Below, in pieces: positions 1 to 13,800 of a DNA stretch of 64,000 bases (the first letter of the stretch is position 1; the number at the start of each line of letters is the position of its first letter). Location: the NCBI GenBank assembly GCA_032173965.1, contig JAVUNC010000019.1, forward strand, positions 11,085,234 through 11,149,233, in the 5' to 3' direction. Position numbers and translations under genes: made by a program. The DNA is from Sitta carolinensis. Taxonomy: Eukaryota; Chordata; Aves; Passeriformes; Sittidae. The notes beneath the pieces were generated by a model that saw only the letters and a program-made list of their open reading frames with translations, did not search any database and was not told the origin of the DNA.

Positions 1-1848
1 TATTTGTTTTTAAAAGAGAGGGGGAAGCAGCATGTTTTCTTAATCCATATTTATGGTATAAATTAGTTACTGCACATTTGAAGGAAAATTAAAACACTCA
101 GTTTTGCCTATCTGATAATTGATATGTGCCAATAAGAAAAAAATTGGTTGTGTGCTTGAGATGTTGAAGGTAAGGTATTAGCCTCTCCTTGTGGGTATGC
201 CAGCTTTCATTTTTCTTTCCTAAGTTATTGGTTCGGTACAGCAGTAAAACTGCCCTGTCCAACCTGACCTTGAATATTTCCAGACATGGGACATTCCTCA
301 CCTCTCTCTGCAACCTCTTTCAGTAGTTCATCACACTCACTATAAAAGCATTTTTCCTTATATCTAATCTGAATCTACCCTCCTTTACTTGAAAACCATT
401 ACACCTTGTCCTATCACAACAGGCCCCACAAAAAGTTTGTCCCCATCTTTCTTATGAGACCTCTGCACTTTTTCTGAGGATGCCCTCGATCCCACTTCTA
501 TATCAGGGATGGAGATATTAAACAGTCTCCTGTGGGACCCTGAGGGACACCACTGTCACTTTGGACACTGAGCTTGTTTACCACTGCTCTCTGGATACAA
601 CCATTTAGCAATTCCTTACCCACCAGATAGTCCATCAGTCACATCCATAATCTTATTAGATATGGAGAAGTGAGTCTAGAGTGGAATTTATGAAGCCATT
701 TATTTGTGTGGGAAGATATCTTGGTTTATATGTATAAATTGCATGTTAGGAAAAAAGCTTACTATTTCGTATTTTTAAAATGTTATTCATTGACCCATTT
801 TTCTGTATTTAAATTGTCTTTAATAAGTATATAATACTATGACCAAATATAATATGTGTAGTTTCAGATACATTATTACAGCTTATAATGTTCCACCATT
901 TTCCTAAGTAAGAAGTCTGAGAATATAGGCTATTGTCCATCTACAGAAGTAATTTGTCCAACATTAATTTTGCCTCCAGAATCCGGAGTCTCACTTGGAT
1001 GCTAGAGTTAACATTCCGGCTCTGTATTTTAGAAGCTCATTGAATCCTCCATTTTCAAAAAATACTTGCTGTCTATTTTGCTGGAATCCGTGACATTTGA
1101 TTCTGAAAATATGGATCTTTTAAATATGACCTTTATAGTAATTGTCTCCAGGCATTCAGTTTTGAAAATGGTGACTTCACATTCTTCCAGGGCAGTGGTA
1201 AAAGAGTTTGAATTAATGGCTTTTGCATGCCAGTAGCATCCAGAGATTTAAGGAGTCTACCTGGGGCTCTTCTGCCTAATGCCGGTTGTTGCAGTGGTCT
1301 GGTAGATGCTTTAATTAATTGCACTTGAAATTTTGCAATCAATTCTCTGATGGTTTGCATGAACTAGCAAAAAAATATGTCTTGATGTGGATATTTCCCG
1401 TGAACATAGAGCCTTATGGAGATGGTCACAGAGTAAGGAAGGTATTTGTGTGTGATTTTACCCCTGGAAGATAATTTTATAGATAAGCCTAGAGTGTCCA
1501 AAGTGACATGGTCTCTGATTTGTCATGCAGGGATTTGGTTCTTAGAATTCTTCCAGAATTTAAACTCAGTTTCTGAGTTTCTGTATTTTAGATATTCAAT
1601 AAATGTCTAAATGTCTTTATATAAAAAGATATTTAGGTATGCTACTTTATATAAAGTTATTAGATATGCTGCTACATCTATTGAATCTGCAAATTTACAG
1701 CAAATTACACTGAAATATAAAAATGTTCTTCAGTCAGTGAGTCATTTAGTTGATTAAATTAGATCCTAAATATACGTGGTAATTAAATTAGAAATGTATG
1801 TCAAATGAAAAATGTTGGACTAAATTACTATTTAAATATTTTATACAG
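1..1848 (+). other. MAP4K3: MAP4K3 intron upstream of the first visible exon (partial)
   Basis: The exon ending just before the GLYYLHSK sequence is not in this stretch, so the window opens inside an intron. The only recognisable content is an antisense CR1 fragment at 255-680. The rest is AT-rich with no supported gene. Confidence 0.8.
255..680 (-). mobile_element. CR1 LINE fragment, antisense, internally deleted
   Basis: Read on the plus strand this matches the reverse complement of CR1. It begins with the 3' part (tccaacctgaccttgaat, then ccattacaccttgtcctatc). It then jumps to the reverse-transcriptase region (ccctgagggacaccactg, rattccttacccacc-like text, and gtccatcagtcacatccat). Several hundred bases between these blocks are missing compared with a full CR1, so the copy is old and internally deleted. 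Recognised from memory of avian CR1; the edges are approximate. Confidence 0.8.
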
Positions 1849-1896
1849 GGACTGTATTACCTTCACAGTAAAGGAAAAATGCACAGAGATATAAAG
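1849..1896 (+). CDS. MAP4K3: MAP4K3 window exon 1 (catalytic loop)
   Basis: 48 nt, phase 0 to 0, encoding [16 protein letters not shown] with the HRD catalytic aspartate and the following IK. Acceptor ttatacag, donor gtaagt. By the human exon count this is probably exon 6. Confidence 0.95.
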
Positions 1897-4800
1897 GTAA
1901 GTAAAAACTGAAGGGGTTTTTGGTGCTTTTGAAATAGGCTACATCACTTCCAGTGGTCTTTACTGTTACACACCAGTTTTCAGTACATTTCTGAATATGT
2001 AGGGATTTTTAATCTATTAGAATGAAATAAAAGTTTCTGCCCAAGGGGAAAAAAAATCTTTTTTTGAAATACATGCAAGGAAATAATTTGTTCTTTTCCT
2101 CGGAGCCGTGCATGCTGTTTATGTGGACCAGCGCTGTGAAATTTAGCCATCAGCTGCTGTCCAGAGCAATATGTGTTCACGTGGCTGTCAGGGTGTGTGC
2201 TTTGTGCAAAAGAAAGGTTTGCTCTTGCCACAGCTTTTCCAGGGAGCTCCATATACCCATTTTTTTTTTGACCCAGCTAGTGAGCACAGCTCTTGCGTTG
2301 GCTTCTTGCATTGTGGTGAGCAGATTGCAGGGCAGAGGCTGCTGTTCTGTGTGGTTCTTGGAGACTACTTCTGTCCCCTCCCTCGCATGCTAAAAATAGA
2401 GAGGGTGCTGCAAATCAGGCTATTAGTACTGGCTGACTTAAATCTCTATCTCAGCAAAGCTCTATCAAAAGTGGCTTGTTCAGGCTCTTACACTCTGTTA
2501 TAGTTTCCTTCTGGTGCTTCCTGTTGACTTTTTGTTCCTGAAGTTTTACTACCTAGTTTTTACAAAGCTCTTCCAAAGCTGGCAAGCTTCCTCTTGGAAA
2601 TCTGACAGTAAATCATCATATTCTTTTGTGTTGTTGCATGCTGTTGGTTTGGCTGGGCTTGGTTTCTTTTTTTCTCTAGTAGCTTCAACTGTAGTTGCCT
2701 TCATGCAGCCTGATTCCAAGTTGTTCTCAATGGCTGCAGAAGAATATTTGGGTTTTGAGCAATCACAAAAGGAATTTCTGAATGAAAGATTACTTCATGC
2801 ACCAAATTTAAATGTTTTCTATTATACTTTATAGGATGCTTGTAAGGATACATTGCACAGACACTTTCTCTAAGCAGAACTATGCTAATAACAAATGCTT
2901 GCAGTGCTTACATTGAGAGGATTTTTCTTTAAACAAAGCTGTTCTCATGAGCTTGGAAAAGTACTGTCTTCATCTGCAGATTGCCTGACTGCTGAATTGT
3001 GTTTGCTTCCCTCAGTCTCTAAGTCCCATGTTTAGAGTACCTGTCCTGTTAGCTTGAAAGGTGAACAAGGTCAAGAGCATGTAAGCAGGGCTGTTACACT
3101 GTTTGCCAAGCTCATTAACTGTGCTTGTGCAGCATGGGCCAGGTTAGCTGCCTTTTGTTGCAGGCCTGACTTTTCCTGTTCTGGGAAAAGTCATACTCTG
3201 TAAAAACACTGGTTTTTGGAGGTTAATCTCTGCTGCCTTTCCGTCTACCTGATGGACAGTGCAGTGCTGATGTTTGGAGCTGTGTTTAGCCAGCTCTAAA
3301 CTTTGCTCAGCTTAACCTGTACCTGGTTCCAGTTTTCAAATCATGTTTGTTCTCAGTTCTCTTATCTTGTAATTTTGTAATACAAACCTCTGCTTTGGGT
3401 TAATTTTGGTTTTTGAACTGGAGTGAGTGGAACACACAGCCACACAAAAATGACCTCTCCAAATGGAGCACGAACAGAATCTCTGTTACATAAGGACGGA
3501 AGTAGCTTTGCTAAATGCTTGATTATTGAGGCAGGTCCTTAAGGCTATAATTATAAGCATGGCTCTCAAACAAGACAAAATGAGCTCCTACTTATGAAAA
3601 GCAAATGAAATTGTTTCCACTTTGACCTTTTGAGTTCCTGTTTCCTTTGAGTCATTGTAAATAGAAAAAAGTAGGAATTAATCAGCACAGGCAAATACTG
3701 TTTATTGAGAGGTTGTGTGCAATGCAAACTCTGTAGTACTGTAGACTAAACTAAAAATTAATGAAAAGCACTATTTCCAAGGAGAATTTTTAATAACAGA
3801 ATGGCAGCTTGCTAATTTCACAAACATTTCCTTGATAAGACTGCAGATTTATTGAATACAATCCTTGCTTTATCTTTGGCCCCTAATTTGCTGTAAGATC
3901 CCATGTATCTCTTTTTTTAATGTGATATTGGAAGATCGGCATGTTTTAATTCAAGTAAAATTTTCTTTTTTTAAAGGGAGCAAACATTCTTTTAACGGAT
4001 AATGGACATGTAAAATTAGGTGAGTTAATACATCTTAGTGCTTAAACATTGATGCTTTTATGTGCTCTAAGAAGCAGCATGTTCTGTTTTGTTTGAGGTG
4101 ATGGTTCATGTAAGGAATTAGTGAGTATCAGAATTCTTTTTATCTTGGTGGTAGTATCTAGCTAAAACATCCAGTTAGTACTTGAGGATTGATTAGCTGG
4201 AGTAATTTTGGAACAGTGAGGTAAAAGACCTGATATTGTAAGGGAAAAATCACAGGGTTTTATAAATTTTTAATAAAATCTACCATCCAGAGTCCTTAAA
4301 ATGTAAAATGTACCTTAAAAGCTTAGCTGAAAGAATCTTTTTGGTAATACAAAATGAGGTGTTCTGTCTTATTGAAACCCTTTGTGGACCTGCTAGGTCT
4401 TCTGTGCCAGCCTGCTCTTCCTTGTGTGGATGATGGACATTTGTATGCATGTTTGGCAAGTGACTGAGGGGAGCTGACCAGTAGTAGCTGAGACAGACCA
4501 AGTTTCTGTTATGTGCTTTTGTTAGTTATTTTTGATAAATATTTTCACTATATTTAAGAACCTCTTAACAGTGGGGAAATCAAACTTGTGTTCATTAACA
4601 ATTAATTACATCGAAACGCTTGTTAACTGTCATTTTGGTTTTGCTTTTTTTTTTTTTTTAATAGCTGATTTTGGAGTATCTGCACAGATAACAGCTACAA
4701 TTGCCAAAAGGAAATCATTCATTGGCACTCCATATTGGTAACTGTCTTTTACTTGACCATTAATATAATGGTAACACATTTAATACTGTTGAAAAATTGT

Positions 4801-7800
4801 GATGAAGGCATGCTCTGTCACTTCCTGGGTAGACTAACCACTAAAGGCTGTGTCAGACTTTCTGGTGATCATATCTGTGTTACTTATTCCAAATCCTGTA
4901 TTAGCTGAGTGTCAGAGAAAAGGCTTTAACGTTTTGACAACTTGAAAGGCTGTGTAGTGCCATTGCTGTTGACTAATTTATCTTAATTTAGTAAAACCTA
5001 AAAACTAGCATTTTGCTTGTTTTTAACTTCGATCGTAAATATTTTTTTATTCCCTGATTTTCCACTTTAGTGTCTTATGTTATTTCCCCTCCAGCCTAGA
5101 TATAGCTTCTCTCCAACTTTTCAGTTAATGAGTTTCCTTTGTCTTCACAGATCCACGGACTTTTGCCACTTGTGAACTGTTTCTCTATGCCATTTTTTCC
5201 CTTATTTACCTAAGCTGTTTGAATTCTGATACAGTTCTATCTGTACTGCATCTCTCTTCTTCCCCATTAAACTAGTGTGTATACTTTTTCTTATCTGAAG
5301 TTCTAACTTTCATTTTATCCTTTTCCTACTGGAAATGGTTGTCCCCTTTTGCCTTGAAGTAAATGAGACACATTCTCCACTGTAAAGGAGCACTTTTGTC
5401 TTAAGTTTCACAGACGGATACTAAAATGCTGTAGTCTGACAACATAGTAGGTGCAGGATAAAAATATATATAATGAAAAACCCCCTTAAGTTCAAGTATT
5501 GATTTAAATAACCAAGCACAGTATTTTTACCATTCTTCTTCTCACCAAGGCTTCACTTCCCTTTCAGAATAACACAAACACCCATCAGTCATGATTGTGT
5601 GGTTGGTTTGTGTCTCTTTCCCAAGATGTCTGGGTGACCTCAGTCCCTTGCCTGTAACTTTCAAATTGTGCCAGGCTTCTCAAATGACCTTAAATAATAA
5701 CTTTGAAAGTATTACATAGGTTAAATGCTGATGAAAAGCAATTGGTTGTTCTTTGCACAGCTTCTGAGAGATTTGAGAGCAGAAGTTGGGAAGCAAAATT
5801 TTTGAGATTGCATAGAAGAAAATCTAGCTGAAACAGGCCATGTGAAGTTTTAGTGGTCATTAGATCTACATGTGTCTGAGGGCAGGTGAACTGCAGTGTT
5901 AGTAACCCTTCCATTTAAACGTTTAACTCATGTTCCTCCCCTCCTGTGGTAACTCCCTAATTTTTGATTTAGAATGATTGGGATTTGTAATGAACTCTGG
6001 AAGAAATGTGTCTAAATACAGTGTAGTTATGTGAACACAAAAGAAGTTCTAGCACCAAACGTACTGATGTTTTCAGATCTACAAATAAGGAGTGGAAAGA
6101 GCCCACAAGGGTCGTTGAGTCCAACTCTTAGCCCTGCTCAGGACATCCCAAGTGTCACACCATGTGCCTGAGAGCATTGTCCAAATGCTTTTTGAGCTCT
6201 GGCAGGCTTGGTGCTGTGACCGCGGGATATCCGTATTTGAATAATGCATCAGTTGAGATGCTGCTTGCTGATCTACTGGAGCACTCTCTTTGTGACTTCA
6301 TCTGTGTTACATTTATTTAGTTATTTAGTGCTACTTTTCAGGTAATCTGGACTTATAAAGCTCAAAGCTAAGAAATACTGACATGTTGGGCACCTTGTAG
6401 GGCTGCGTAGAACAATCAAATTCATAAATTCACTTTCATTCAAAACACATGCTGATTCCAAGTGAATAATTTCCTTAGGTATTCCTATTTACGTGCCAGT
6501 TATGTTTGTTCATTTTTGCCACCTGAGAATGTGAAACCACTTTGTTGACTTAAAGAGGTCACCTGACATGAGTGAGACAGACTTTACAAACAAGGAGTGC
6601 TCTATACAGAGGTGACAATGAGTCTCATACTTTCAGGATACAAGAGAGCTGACATTTTATGCTTTTTCTTTTGTTAGAATTCTTTTCTTGTATGTCAGTG
6701 GGTCGCTTTCTGGGCAATAAATTTGGGTATTATGTGGATTTTTTTGTAGCTGAATAATTATACTTCAGGCTCTTTGGTTGTTGACTAGTATTTAGTCTGA
6801 GACAGATTGATTTCATCCATCTCTAAATGACCATTTTAGATACTGCCCGTTAGTTACTGGAAGATGACCGAGGGAAATTTCCGGTGTACATTGCATAATT
6901 TTTAAAAACACACACACACATATGACCTTATAGATTGAGAGCATTAAGGAAAAGACTACTATGTGTACAAAGAATGTTTGATTTGTGGTGAGAAGGTTAC
7001 CTGAAAATGCCTTTTACCATTCAGGATGGCCCCAGAAGTTGCTGCAGTAGAAAGGAAAGGTGGCTATAACCAGCTCTGTGATCTGTGGGCAGTTGGAATA
7101 ACTGCAATAGAGCTTGCTGAACTTCAGCCTCCAATGTTTGACCTGCATCCAATGAGGTTAGTAAGGGGTTAGAGCTTGGTGGGTAAATGCAGATAATTAA
7201 ATAATCCATTTGAAGAGATGGCTGTGTGTACTTGGGGGTTTTGGGTGTACTGCAAGGGCACTGGGCTTTGAGAGTTCTGGGTGAACAGGACAGAAGTTGT
7301 AACAACGCCTTCTGGTGCATGAGTGTATAAAGTCCTGAGTCTCTTAAACTGATGGGGCTTCTTCCTGCCTATTAAATTAAGTGTTTAATAATTTAACTCA
7401 CATGAATTGCAGTGTAACCACAGAAATGCTGTTGTTCTTTTTTTTTCAGAGCACTTTTTCTAATGACAAAAAGCAACTTCCAGCCTCCTAAATTAAAGGA
7501 TAAAATGAAATGGTAAGTACTTTTTTGTTTCAGTAGATAATGAATGTATTGTACTGGGAAATTGATTTTAATGTTTAACACTTTGTTTTACAGGTCCAAT
7601 AGTTTCCATCATTTTGTGAAAATGGCACTTACAAAAAATCCTAAAAAAAGACCTACAGCTGAAAAGTTGCTACAGGTATAAATTTATGTATGAGAAGTTT
7701 GGTTTTTTTTTTAAAGTTAAAAATTAAAGTCTGCATAATGTGAGTGGCTGGAATTTTAATCTCTGTGTTTCCCTCTGTCTTTCAGCATCCCTTTGTTACC

Positions 7801-10800
7801 CAGCCGTTAAATCGAAGCCTTGCCATTGAACTTTTGGATAAAATGAATAATCCTGATCATTCCACTTACCATGATTTTGATGATGATGATCCTGAGGTAG
7901 GAATATCTTTTAATCATAGAAGCACATTAAGGTTTTGTTTGCCAACTGAACTAAATGATTGTGATTTACTGAGCCCCAAGATTTATTGTGATCTGGGAAT
8001 AGTCTCAAAGGGTTGCTTTTACTTTTATTTGTGCTGCTCTGTCACTCATACAGGCACTTAGCAAAAATCATTATAGTTTTGGGAGGGGAAGCTTGAAGAG
8101 GAGATTTAAATACTTCAAAATTTTGTTTATTGTTATTCTTCAACAACTTTGAAACAGTAGATGTGGTCTGCTTCTCCAGTCCTGAGTTCTGTTGTGCACT
8201 CTGATATATGTTTCTTTGGGGAGTTACATTTCCACCTGCAAAGAAAGCATTCATAAAAATAGTTTTATACCTGTAGAGGAGAGAATGATTCTGTAGTTGT
8301 TTTGTTCAGTGGTTTGTGTGCAGGTTGTATTTTTCCATCTTAGAATACTCTGAGACTTGATTTCACTTACAGTTTTGTCATAGTTTCTGATTTCTGCTCA
8401 AACAGCTAGGAAAGAGTAGTCTACTTATGTAAGCTGATAAACAGCACAGAACTGAAGTGTTTAATAAATAAAAGAGATAGATAATCTGTTACTTCATCCT
8501 GTCTTCATACTTTCTTCCACATTAGTGAATACTTTTCAAATGTTTGTAGTTCCCTAACTGATGGCCTTTTTTTTTTTTTTGAAGAAAAAATGTAATCCTT
8601 TTAACACAAATACCATTGATTCTTTACTTATTTTTGGTTCTTTTTAATGGGTAAACTAGTCTAAAAATGCCTTCAGAGGAAAAAAAGCTTAAAAGAAGCA
8701 ACTAATTTAAGGGACTAATTTTTAGATTTTACAAGTTAAATGAGCTTTTTCCCCCTTGAACAGCAAAGACCAGTTGACTTGCACCAAGTCTTTCTTAAAG
8801 GCTAAAATAAAAAGTATGGAAAGAAGCCAAAATGAAATAGATAATTTTTTTGTAATGGAGTGCAGTGCTTACACTTTTTCCAAATGAGACAGAAAGAGAT
8901 GAAGGCATCAGAATGGAATAATAGTCAATACTTCTTAAAGCAAATGTACACAGTGGGAGGGGAAAAAAAATCTAGTAGATTTTTCTGATAAAAAAAATTT
9001 TAAAAGTCAAATGCACAAGGAATCCTGTAATGTGGTTGGCTTTCAAGTAATTTAAGAGAAAGGTGTCTGATTTCACATGGAGTCAGCACTGAGTAACTTG
9101 GATCTTCTCACCATAAGCTCTTTAGAGTCCTTTTCTCTCTCTGCTCAGTGATGAGTGAGAGCTCTGAAGCCCTTCAAGAGGTGTTTCTTAGCTTACAAAA
9201 GAGTGTTCACTCTTTTATGTCCCTTCTGACTTAGCATTAAGAAGGCTCTTCTGTTGTGTACTCTATGACTTATCAATTATCTCATACTGAAGTGCGATAC
9301 CAGGAGCAAAATCTGTGCCTTGTCTGGGGAGAGGCTTAGCAAGTTTTGTATTTCACATGTAGAATATCACCAGGGGCAGAGCAGTCCTTGTGGTTTTATG
9401 CACAATTTAACTTTGAAATTCACCTGCTCACAGAGGCAGCTGGAGATGCTAATTTAGGGATTGGCCAGTCCTGTACTTGTCAAAATTGCCTGAATGCATC
9501 CATCAAAAATCCCAAAAAAGTGACAAAATGTGGTACCATGTATCATAGTCCAAAAACACCATTGAGAACGGAGAGCTCCAGACCTGCTCCCCAGTTTGTG
9601 TAGAGCTATGGATTTTTTTGGGTGGTAGTGTTAATGTTTTGAGGGTTGATTTTCTTTTTGGAGACCAGAGAGCTTTTCTCTCTGTCAGTGGTCTTTGAAG
9701 GCAAGTCTGCTGCCCACTGTGGTGACAGTTCTTCACTTGGCCTGTGCTGCTTTTAGGGAGATGCAATCTGTCACTGCTTGGGTAGCCCACAGAGCTGTGA
9801 ATTTGCCACCACTCTGAGGAGTACCATACTACATCTTTAAATAATTCTAAACTCAAAGGTGAAGTGGTAATGTGTGAAAACGAAAACCCATGCCATTATA
9901 TGGATATAAATAAAAAAGTTCTGCTGTTCATGGAGTTTTTGTTCACTTGGCAACTGTATCTGAAACATGACATTTCCAGTATTTTCCCCTACCCCCGCTC
10001 ATGGAGGGCTTCACTTAATTTCCCATTCAGCCATGGAGAGGATCTCTGATTGGGACTCTGGACTTAGGAGATGTTGACAAGTGCCTTTCTCCTTATTTCT
10101 GAGACAGTGATTCTCAGGATAAATGTGATATTAGCTGAAAAGGTTGCAAAGTGGGAAGTGCTCATGTTTTATGCCTAGGACACTGCAAGTTTTGGGGATA
10201 AGACTGCTTTTGAGATCTGTGGCATGATGGAAATTGTGCCCAAATGGCATTTGTGTCAGGAAGTTAACCTACATTCCTTTGTCCTCTTGCTCAGTCAGAT
10301 GTCAGGTGTTTGTATCAGCCTGTTGTCAGTGCAGGTATTTCAGGGTGACTCGAGGACTTTGTCTTCGTGATTGAGTGATGAGGATTTGATCCTGAGTGTA
10401 ATTCTGTGGTCACAGAGAAGGTGATAGGAGGACAGGCTCTGTGTGTAGTGCAACACAGGCATCTGTGTCAGGGGGCAAGTGCTCACACACTACAGCTGCA
10501 AGGGTGAAAATACCTCCTACCCCTGCTCCAGCTGGAGGAATTACAGATGCACACACATCACACACAACCGGGCAGTGCCTTTTAATGAAAGGTTATAAAT
10601 GAGCAACCTTTCAGCACGTGGTGTCAGATCAAACCTTGATATGCTGTAGCCAACCGTTTTTGAAGCCCAAAGAGTGCACAGTAGACAAAATGGGCTGTGG
10701 AAGGGAAGGGTTGACACAAGCTGTGAGAAACCAAAAAACTGCTGGTGAGATATGTGGTAGAAAATACACATCCACAGTCTGTCTCTTCAGTTTCAAGGAA

Positions 10801-13800
10801 GAACAAAGTGAACAAAAATGGGAGGTGAAACACCATGAAAATGTGTTGGATCCTAAAAAGAATCAAGGAAGTAGTGTGTGATGAAAAAGGGAGAAGGGAA
10901 ATTGTGTATTTGAGGAATAAACAGAGTTTCTGAGCTATTCATGACTCTGTGAAAGAACAGCAACAACAATATTAGTAACAAAAGGGTGATTCACATGCAA
11001 AGATGCTCTCCATGGACACTGAGGCAGTGAACAAAGGTAAGAATGCCTCCGCATTTCTAAGAGAACTTGCAGTGGTGAATGTAGAAAGAAGATAGAAAAT
11101 ACAACAGAGGCAAAAAAAGAAAGCCAGGTCTTAAAGTGCAGAAAACTTCATCCTGTAGAGAAGTAAATGGAAATTCAGGGAAAAAATAGAAGTGGAATAT
11201 ACAAATGAAGGTGAATTTGTAGAAATTTTGCTATCTCTTGCTGCACAGCACAGGAGTACCAGGAATACTTTCTATTCAGCTTTGAAAACCTCAGGTAGAG
11301 TTCTCATCTGCTTAAATAAGGTAACTGATGATACTTTAGAAATCAGTTTAAGTTAAAAGCTGGGGAAATGATTTCAATATCTAATGGGAGGAAATCTGCC
11401 AGTAAGTCAGATTTAGTCTTACTGCTTATTTTAAAAACTACCAATACCCTTAAACTGAATCGTGAAAAAAGAAAATGCTCTATGAGCAAAGACAAATGCT
11501 GTATAGCATTAGCTTTATTTGCTCGAATGCAGTGTTCTAAAATCCTTTAACTGAAGGCACTCAGCAGTTAAAATGTCTCCAAATAGTTCTAACTTTAATG
11601 TATTTAAAAATGCATGCAATCTTTACATTTATCTTCCACTTGATTTCTTCTGCTTTTTTCTTTTGTTATGCTAAAGAACCCTGCTAAAACCCGTCACACA
11701 ATACAGGGTTTCAAATGAGTATATTTTGGTATTAAATATTTTATTTTTCACTTCTAGCCTCTTGTTGTGCCTCACAGAATTCATTCAACAAGTAGAAATG
11801 GGAGAGAAGAAAAGACACGCTCCGAAATAAACTGTAAGCACGTGTAATGTGACAATATGATGTATTTGATCATTGGTATTACTTCAGCTTGCATTTTGGG
11901 TATCTGACATACATGGAAGCATTTTCAGTGATGCATAGGAAAGTAAAAGCTTAGACTGTTTCACTTAAGGATACAGGTTCTGTAAAATATTTGTATACAC
12001 CCTTTGTCAGCACTTCAGCAGAGTTCATTATTTCTTCATCTTAATTGAGCAAGACACAGCCTGAGCTCTTCTGAGAGCTGATTCACAGAGTTTCTTATGT
12101 TATTCCAGAAAGGATGTTCAGACCAATGCCAGATTCAGCTGGATAACAGAATGGCAAAGAATTATTTTTTCTTCCTTTATTTAGTATCTTGGATTTGTTT
12201 TTCAATTGAAACAATTACATAGAGGCCAGGAAGGAAGGAGGTTGGTTACTGGCCATTTAAAGCAGACTACATCCCCAAGTTGTAGTAATTATTTTGCTTG
12301 AATTAAATCAGAGCAATACTTAGAGCTTTATCTGTCTTTTTTAAGGTAAAATCAAGAGTAGGGGTGTTAAGGAGGTCCCACCAAAGACTTGCCCTGGAAA
12401 ATGTGGTTAATTCATGCTAAACTGCATTCAGCACTCTTTAGTACTAGTGAGTCTCTCAGAAGAGCAGATCCAACTGTGAATTCACACCATGGATAGTTTT
12501 TTTTAATCAAGTACAGCTGTATTGAGGACAATTGTACAGCTCTAAAGAGGACACTGCACTGCTCTATTTGCTCAGTGGTTTTCCTGCTCCTTCTAATGAG
12601 AAGGTGAGGCAAATGGTGATTCGGCTGCCATTGTGATAAGAGTACTTTATGTGCCCATTAGTTTCTAGCAGGCACAAGTTTGGTATGTCCATGACAAGTT
12701 TCTGTCAGTGGGCATATGATACACTCATTAAACTGGATTTTTCTTTTGTGTTAGCCTTTGGAGCTAAGTCTTGTATAAATGCAGTCCAACTTTTTGTTTC
12801 CTTTTCTCCTCTTCAGTTGGCCAAGTAAAGTTTGATCCACCCTTGAGGAAAGAGACAGAGCCACATCATGAATTTGTGAGTAATGAGCAGCATGGGCTAT
12901 GCACTACACATTAATCCCTACAAATATCTGTGGGGGAGGAGAAATCCAAGATGTGTAGCATGTGTCCTTGGTACTAATAAACTCGTTAGTGATTTTACTG
13001 ACAAGTTATAATGTAGTGGGGTTTTTGTGCCATTACATGCACTATATATAGCAAAACTCCTTATTTGTGGTTTCTGCTAGGTGTGCTATATGTGCTAAGC
13101 AACAGCCCTTTGTGTTGCAAGTTTCCTCTATCCTTTATTCCTCACTGCCCAGTATATAATTCCTTTTATTTACAGAGTTATTTTTTTAATTGTTGAATTC
13201 CTGTGTGTACTCAGCTGTTTCTCTCCCTTATTCTTGTATTGACAATGGAAATAATAAAATTGAGAGCTTGGGGCACAGGTACAATGCATTTTAAAAGACT
13301 TTCCTGTGTGAGAATAATCCTTCTGTGGCCCTACATCGCAGCTGAGCCATGCTGAGTCTGGCATCTTTTTTCTGTCAAGTTGTATTGCCAATGGTTTCTT
13401 CTTGTGGACCCATCAGTACAAGGTGTGTGACAACTCAAGCTGTGAGGGAAAAGGTGTGTGTGCTGTCTCACAATTGCAGTAGCTTCCTCTCTTCTGTGGA
13501 GACTGTTGCTTTGCACATTTGTGCATTTGGGTAGTTTCTTTTTGTTCCTGGATAAAAGACACTCCTTTGCTTCCTCACTGCAGACTTACGTGTTCTCTCT
13601 GTTTTTCTAAGGCAGGTGTAAAGGAGAAAAAGCTGGCTTAGTAAATAGGTGGGAGGGACACTGGCTTTGCTCTGAGTTGGTTTTTGGAAGGGTGTGTACT
13701 TAGGAATGTACTTCTGTAGTCTACAAACCACATGTGAGTTGGATTTATGACACAGACTTCCTTGTGGTGTTCTGTAGTTGTACTGAAATAATCCTTCCAA

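Noticed and set aside
6905..6925. CA microsatellite
   Set aside because: Only about seven repeats; ordinary background.
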